Source: Ophiobolus disseminans
Lineage: Eukaryota; Ascomycota; Dothideomycetes; Pleosporales; Phaeosphaeriaceae
Length of the DNA: 64,000 bases
Direction of reading: 5' to 3'
Assembly: GCA_010093685.1 (NCBI GenBank)
Contig: MU006233.1
Location: 310,001 to 374,000 of the forward strand
Shown here: in pieces, positions 58,073 through 64,000 of the stretch
Position numbering within the stretch: position 1 is the stretch's first letter
Layout of the letters: each line of letters starts with the position of its first letter
The notes under the pieces: generated by a model
The model's input: only the letters and a program-made list of their open reading frames with translations
The model's database searches: none
Told to the model about the DNA's origin: nothing
Program-made: the position numbers and the translations under genes

Positions 58073-58563
58073 TCATGTGTCTCGATGCAGAAGTTGGCCG
58101 AAACGCGCTGCAGCAAGCTGCGCGAGTTCGTTCACCATGTACTTATCTGTCGCTACTAGAACATGGGCATGCTGCAGAAACTGGTTTTTGGCAACTTGCA
58201 GTTTCGTCTCGCCTTCGACTGTGATGGTGTATTCGCCTAGGTAGCAGAACTCGAATAGTGCCTCGAGTGCCTCAGGCAAGTCGTCCTTGATTGTGATGGT
58301 GTGAGCGTCAACTTCGGCGAACCCAGGTTGGGTGCAGAGCTGGAACCATTGGCTGCTGTTGCAGAGAACTAAGCGGTGATCATTGAAGCAAGAGATCCAT
58401 CTGGGCCGTATCTGATGGTGATGTCGGAGAACTTTGGATTCTCGTACCAGGACTTGGCGATCCGGGGACTAAGAGGGGGTTTGTCAGACGCCCTGAATCC
58501 CGATTTCTGCTTAGATGCGCGGCCACCGACGCTCTTAGGGCTTGTCTGCCGTGTTAGAAACAT
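58073..58563 (-). pseudogene. BTB/POZ-domain protein pseudogene 3
   Basis: From 58563: a short basic leader, then the BTB start IAKSWYENPKFSDITIRYGP. One base is out of step near 58385; the next frame gives NDHRLVLCNSSQWFQLCTQP, then AHTITIKDDLPEALEALFEF, EYTITVEGETKLQVAKNQFL and ATDKYMVNELAQLAAARFGQ. It stops at 58073 with LLHRDT. This is the whole BTB fold in about 160 residues. The C-terminal part found in pseudogene 1 is absent. It is clearly related to that copy (HRFVLCNSSEWF and EALEALFEY blocks). A single frameshift separates it from a complete BTB domain, so a sequencing error is possible. Confidence 0.6.
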
Positions 58564-60311
58564 TTAAGAGTAGGTGGAAGGGCTTGAGTTGATCGAAGAC
58601 TTGGTTTGATAGGGGCGGGGGTTGAAGCTAGAGTCTTGCTCGTCGGAGATGGCAAGTTGAGCAGAACTGAGTTGATGGTGTAGCTGTTAGAGAGCGGAGA
58701 ATTAACTGTACTATATACCTGGGGGTTCGCAACTTGGCCAGGGAGTGACAAAGTGCATGTGCTTTCACTTCACTGGAAAGGTGAAATTTGGACGTCGACG
58801 TTGTGGAACAATGCTAATAGGGTCATTTTTTGCCGCGAGATATCAATGATGAGTGTCTTGATGGTAATGCTGTAAGAACCGCTTGGTATGGTAAGCAGAG
58901 TGGTGTATTTGCACCTCACCTGTTTGGCAGACTAGGCCGGTACACTGCACGACGGAGTGTGGGCCACTTATATCTGCTGCCAGTGGGTGTTCTAAGTGAT
59001 TGCTGTAGACGATGGATCACTCGGATCATCTCCAAAACAACTCGATCACAAGTGTACTGTCGTGGCACAATTACACTTCGACGACAGCTCGGGATAACTG
59101 GTCCGGCTTTATCATACTGATCTGTCGAGTTCGAGTGGCCAAGGGAAGAAAGTGATCGAAGACACGAAAGGGAGGAAATGAGGCAGATGGGGTTCGTGAG
59201 CTCACCAGTACCAAGACAACCAGAAGAAAAAGAAAGACAGCATTGGAAGAAACAGCTACTAATCGATAGGCGTGCTACGCCATGATAGACATCAGACGAC
59301 TCGCATCAAGGGAACGAAGAACAGACGATGGAAATAAAGATCAGACGAGTGTACACCGGAACAGTATAAAGTTGATGTGCTGTCCCCGACAAGATTTCAA
59401 AGCGCCGCACGGATCTCCACGCAATTCGCATGCATCGCAACCCAAAATATGAACATCGCTACCCACTTCGCATGGCATGCAGGATGATCCGAGCGACGTG
59501 TTCGACTGGTGAAGATCGCAGTTCGAAACGGGTCTTCTATCGGGCCGCGCAGTACTCGCCCACCGGAAGAGTGAGGCATCCCTCGAAAAAGGTAGTGCTG
59601 GGTTGGGCGTTAGGCGCGGCGATTGGGCAGCGGAGGATATCTGTAACAGCTAGGGGCGGGGCTACGCTGAGACTGACAGCCGGTGTGCGTGTGTAGTACC
59701 GGCACATGCGGTGAAGCTACTGTGCCGAGTCGCATGGAACGATGGCACCGGAGAGTGAGGCGTCGTTGATGTTGGTAGCGGGGACAGATGCAGCGGCGGG
59801 CAAAAGACCCTTGATACGCCACGTGCAAGGATGTATTCTTGGACTCTCGTCATCGCACTCGCAACGGCCCAACGACAGGCCGGCCACTCTCCGCCGCTTG
59901 ACTACGACCTCGAAAATACACGGCCCTCCTCTGCACTGTTCTTCCTTCACTGTGTTTATTTTTCCGTTCAGCGTAGCCAGCCTGTCGTTGCAAGACTGCT
60001 TCTTCATCGCCCACCCCGCCGCAAGCGTATCACCACCAGGTGCCAGATCTCGGTGCCCGCCGCATACGTAGTCGAATCCTTCCCCTGGCCCTGGTCACCA
60101 CCAAGCAGGAACTTGGCCGCACCGTCGCGCGACTTGGTTCTGTGCCGGACGAGATCCCTGGCCGGGTAGTCGAATAGTCGAATAGCCCCGACACCATGTA
60201 CGTCCAGCTGCGGGCCAGTCTGGCGCCAGATCTCATCTTCACCTCTCTCTCGTTTGTGCCGTCTGCTCCCCGCCGTTCTGCTGCCATCCCGTCCCACACC
60301 GGCTAATCGAC
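58564..60311. other. Long intergenic, 1.7 kb, upstream of the DUF8035-like gene
   Basis: No convincing gene. Overlapping frames at 59400-60300 on both strands are short and compositional. The right part probably holds a long 5' UTR and promoter. Confidence 0.45.
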
Positions 60312-63300
60312 ATGCTGTCCAGCGTCCTTTTGCCCTCCCAGCCCACTGGCCTGCGGAACACTCACACGCAGTCCGGCGGCGTCACACCTGCCCGCCGCAA
60401 CTCGCTCTCCACCGCGCCCGCCGTCCAGACAGCGAAGGTCCAGCTGCGCCTGTCCACGATCCCCAGCGACTCCACCATGTACAAGCGCGCGTCGTCGCCG
60501 CCCTCGAGGCGCTACTCGGCGAACCCGGCGCGGTCCTCGACGGGCACCTTCGCAGACCCATACTACGACTACTCGCTGTATCCACGGCCCAGCTCCCCCC
60601 GCTCCAGCGCCGACCGCATCCCAGCGGGCTCCCACCACTCGTCGGCATACTACACCCCCAGCACCACCAGCTCGCGCACCACCATGCCCAGCTCCTATAC
60701 CACCGCCTCGTCCGGGCGGCCACGGCGGAACACTGGCGAGCTGACGAGGCCGACGGCCAGCACCACGTCCATGCCCATTCGCACGCCCTACACCCCCCAC
60801 GGCCACCTCGACCGCCCGTCCAGCCCGCTCGCCCAGTCGTGGGACAAGCGGGGCGATACGTACATAACGCAGGGACCCTCGCGCGCACAGCACAAGAAGA
60901 TCTACAGCGTCGACGACAGCAGCCACTCAACGCAGCTTGTGGCGGAGACGGAGCCGGCCCGCCACAGGGACACGGCCGATAGAGGCTACGGCGGGGTCAC
61001 AAGCGGCGGTCGAACGTACCACAGCAACAGCAAGCCCCCTGCCCGCCTCACCGACCTCAACGACGATGGCTACTCCTATACCGACCCGGCGAGTATGTAT
61101 CGCGATACAGAGCCCGCGTGGCGACGGCCTCGGGCGGGCAGCCTTGAGCGCACCTCCCGCCCCACCAGCATGATCGTGGACCGCGCGCCCCGCACTTCTG
61201 CACGCGAACTCGGTCCCCCGCCGTCTCAGCGCGGCTTTGATAAGATCAACCAGAATAGCATCCCGCGGTCGCACGCCAGATCCTCGTCCATCGACAGGCC
61301 GCATCGCCGGTCCTCCTCCATCGACAAGTCACGCGACGCCTCCAAGTACGACCTCTACCCCGAGGCAGCGCCCTCGCGAGCCTCGTCCACACGTCACCAC
61401 ACGCCCGCAATCCACCAGGAGCCCCGTCGCGACACGTACCACGACACATACGAGCGGCGCGATGTCGAAAATAGGAGGCACAACCCAGTGGAACGCTTGC
61501 CCGACCCGCAGGTGTCGTCGCGTGGGTTTGGCATTGCGCCGGGCAACCCCGCACTTGTCCACGACCAGCACGCCGTCGACCGCCAGCCCATCTGGAACCC
61601 GCATGAGCCGGCCCCCGCGCGATCAGAAGACTATGGCTCGCAGTACCACTCATCACACCGTGCCGATGCACGCATGCCTGAGCCGCCCCGGGGCACCCGT
61701 GAGCGCGAGGTCGCCCCGCCAGCTGCATACGATAGCTACGATAAGCACGATAAGCGTCCACGTGAGCGTGAAGGCAGCACAGGCTTCGTGCCTGCGGTTG
61801 CGGGTGCGGCGACCGGCGTGGCTGCTACATTGGGCGCTGCAGGCTACATGAAGTCGCGTGAGAAGGAGCGTGACGAGCGAAACTCGTCGGAAGAGCGGGA
61901 ACGGGAGCGTGAACGTGAGCGACGGAGGGCATACGACGAGCGCGACAGCCGCGACAAGGTGGATGATCGCCGCGACCGACGAGCCGACGACCGCGAGGAG
62001 AAACGTGAGAGGAGGACCGAAGAGCGCCGCGACGTTGCACCAGCCGCCCCAGCTTATGCCCCGCCACCAGAGGCCGACCGCAAGCCTCGCGAGCTCCGCT
62101 ACGAGGACGAGGAAAGGGACCGATCCACCCGCAAAGGGTCATCAGAGGGTAGCGGAGACGAGCGGCCCCGCCACTATGTCGATCGAGATGTTGAGCGACG
62201 GCGAGAGGCTCCACCACCGCCAAAAGAAGCTGCTCTCGACCCCGACGAGGAGTATCGCCGCAGAGTGCAGCAAGAGGCTGAGCGAAGCAGCCGGTCCACC
62301 CGCGACCGTGATCAAGGGGACTCGGATCGTGAGCGGGAGCGCCGTCGACGGAAAGACGATCGTGACGGTGAGCGAGTGCCTGAGGAGCGTTCCCGTGCTT
62401 CCCCACCATCAGCAAGTCGAGAGGCACCCAGCTCCCGCTACGACGAGCGCTCCTCTAGCCTCTATGACGCCAATCTCGTTCAGGAGCCAGAGGCGTTCGA
62501 CAAGCTCCAAGCGGATCAACCAAATCCAAACAAGAGTGTCACCATTGTCACACCGCCAAAAGAACCCCAGCCTGCCGTCAAGGGCATCTTGCGCAGGCCG
62601 ACCGAGAAGTTCCCCGAAGAGCCTGAACCTATCCGCGAGGGCGTCGCTCCTCACAAGGATGCTCTCAAGGGCAAAGACATCCCAATTGGTGCTCGATGGA
62701 CCAGGATCGACCGCCGTCTTGTCAATCCTCAAGCACTTGAGGAAGCAAAGGAGCGTTTTGAGGAGCGCATGGATTGTGTCATTGTTCTTCGCGTCTTGAC
62801 GAAGCAGGAGATCCAGAAGCTGGCCGATCGCACCAAGAAGATCCGCGAGCGCCGAGGTATGTTGACGTTCGATGTTCAGTGTTGACCACACTAACGTTGA
62901 TATAGAAGACGAATATGACGACCGTGATCGCGACGACCGCGACAAGCGAAGCCACAGAGACGACCGCGACAGCAAAGACGACGAAGACCGTGAGCGCGAC
63001 CGAGGACGCGACCGGGACCGCGAACGCCGCCGACGCTATGATGATGAGGAGAGCGAGTACGATGACCTCGGTCGCGAACGCGAACGCCCTAAGATGCTAG
63101 AACCCGCAAGGTGATTAAGATAACTGGGCTTTATGCATTTTATCTTTATCCCGCATCGATAGTCGACTTTGTCTGAACGATAGCTCACGAGTGTTGGTGT
63201 AGTGCACGCAATGAGCAGAACGAGGGGCAAAACGGCACTAAGCACCATAATCCGAGTAGAAAGATTTCGCCCAAACAAGAGCTTCGAGACCGCTTTCGCG

Positions 63301-63497
63301 ACGCTCAATCACACTCCAAGGGAAATCGAATTCATGACGAACTTCATCATTCGAGATCGGCGGATAGTGCTCATCACCACCACCATCGCCGCGGAAGCGC
63401 ACCTGAGCATAGACGCTCACATCACGCTTCGCACGAGAGCAGAGATGAGGTGAAGAAGAAGAAGAGTCGTATTAGCAAGGTGTTGGATTGGTTATGA
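60312..63497 (+). CDS. Large charged protein with DUF8035-like domain
   Basis: Three exons, 60312-62856, 62906-63110 and 63203-63497, with introns of 49 bp (GTATGT, CTAAC, TATAG) and 92 bp (GTGATT...GTGTAG), giving 1,014 residues. Stopping at the TGA at 63112 would miss the last exon, which continues in phase as SARNEQNEGQNG and ends KKKKSRISKVLDWL. Residues 1-500 are Ser/Pro/Tyr-rich and disordered. A short Ala/Gly hydrophobic patch (VAGAATGVAATLGAAGYM) follows, then long Arg/Glu/Asp repeats. The ordered part near 800-850 (IPIGARWTRIDRRLVNPQAL, then RFEERMDCVIVLRVLTKQEI) matches what I recall of the fungal DUF8035 family. Function unknown; low-complexity charged arms suggest a scaffold. Confidence 0.85.
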
Positions 63498-64000
63498 GTA
63501 GATGTTCACTTTTGTACATAGCGCAAGGGAAGCGGCAACTTTCTGTTTTGCGGATAGGGCGGGGTGGAAGAACTGATGCAGGCTTGCATGGCTCGAAAAT
63601 ACACCTAGTTACGCTGACTATTGCATCTTTGCTTTCTCGTGCATGGTTGCGCTTTGATGTTGATGTGGGGACAGTTGTGAATGGACGTGAGGCTGCAAGG
63701 ATGCATGCGATGAAGTGGAAATATTAGCCTAGTCACATTTCCGTCTCTCCCACCATTCTACTTAACCACTAAAAATTTGCACCTGTAGTCACCCCCATAT
63801 CTCACTGCAGGTCAAGAAGTAACGGCGTGCAGATGCTGGGAAGGAATAAAGTGAACGTCTCGATAGGATTGGATGGCCTCACTCGGAGGTCTGTCTCGCG
63901 CCGAAGCTCCGAACACGTGTATCGACAATACTGCATTCTCCTAGGCAACAAGGCCGCAATAGGTGTATGGCTGCCTGGCTGGTAGGTTGGGTGGAGCTTT
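63498..64000. other. 3' flank of the DUF8035-like gene
   Basis: About 500 bp to the window end, holding the 3' UTR. No other gene seen. Confidence 0.5.

Noticed and set aside
60254..61851. Long alternative frames over the DUF8035-like gene
   Set aside because: GC-rich, low-complexity coding sequence opens shadow frames on both strands; His/Arg/Pro-rich translation with no motif.

Overview
The window is genomic DNA of a filamentous ascomycete (Pezizomycotina, most likely a Dothideomycete; the class is an inference). Genes carry short introns, mostly 47-64 bp with a few of about 90-125 bp, with GT/AG ends and CTGAC/CTAAC-type branch points. The families are fungal: a multimodular NRPS, a BYS1-type secreted protein, an AA9 polysaccharide monooxygenase, a DUF8035-like protein, Cdc37, an Rtt103-like CID protein and clathrin light chain. 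No tRNA, rRNA or CRISPR was recognised.

Left part (1-22.2 kb). A non-ribosomal peptide synthetase, cut at its 5' end, fills the first 15.6 kb. It has three A domains and two epimerisation domains, and ends in an unusual C-T-C-T tail without an A domain; the last carrier lacks its serine. Downstream are a tiny two-exon zinc-ribbon gene, a broken small zinc-finger gene, and a dead C4-dicarboxylate (TDT/Mae1-type) transporter hit by two separate solo-LTR-like insertions, each with its own 5-bp target duplication. A y4iL-like catalase-fold protein, a BYS1-like secreted protein and a small membrane protein follow.

Middle part (23.3-48.8 kb). This is a nursery and graveyard of paralogues. Ten F-box genes lie within 21.5 kb on both strands: three are intact and seven are broken by in-frame stops and frameshifts. 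Several stops fit CAA/CAG/TGG changed to TAA/TAG, as expected from C-to-T mutation such as RIP. A cytochrome P450 sits inside the array. The array is followed by a decayed EutQ-like cupin and two decayed BTB-domain genes.

Right part (49.2-63.5 kb). Mostly conserved housekeeping genes: clathrin light chain and Rtt103-like (divergent), Cdc37 (convergent with Rtt103-like, divergent from a GFA-domain gene), then AA9, a third broken BTB copy, and a long charged DUF8035-like protein whose third exon was found by splice reconstruction. The change from dense pseudogenes to intact conserved genes near 49 kb looks like a boundary between an accessory region and the core genome.
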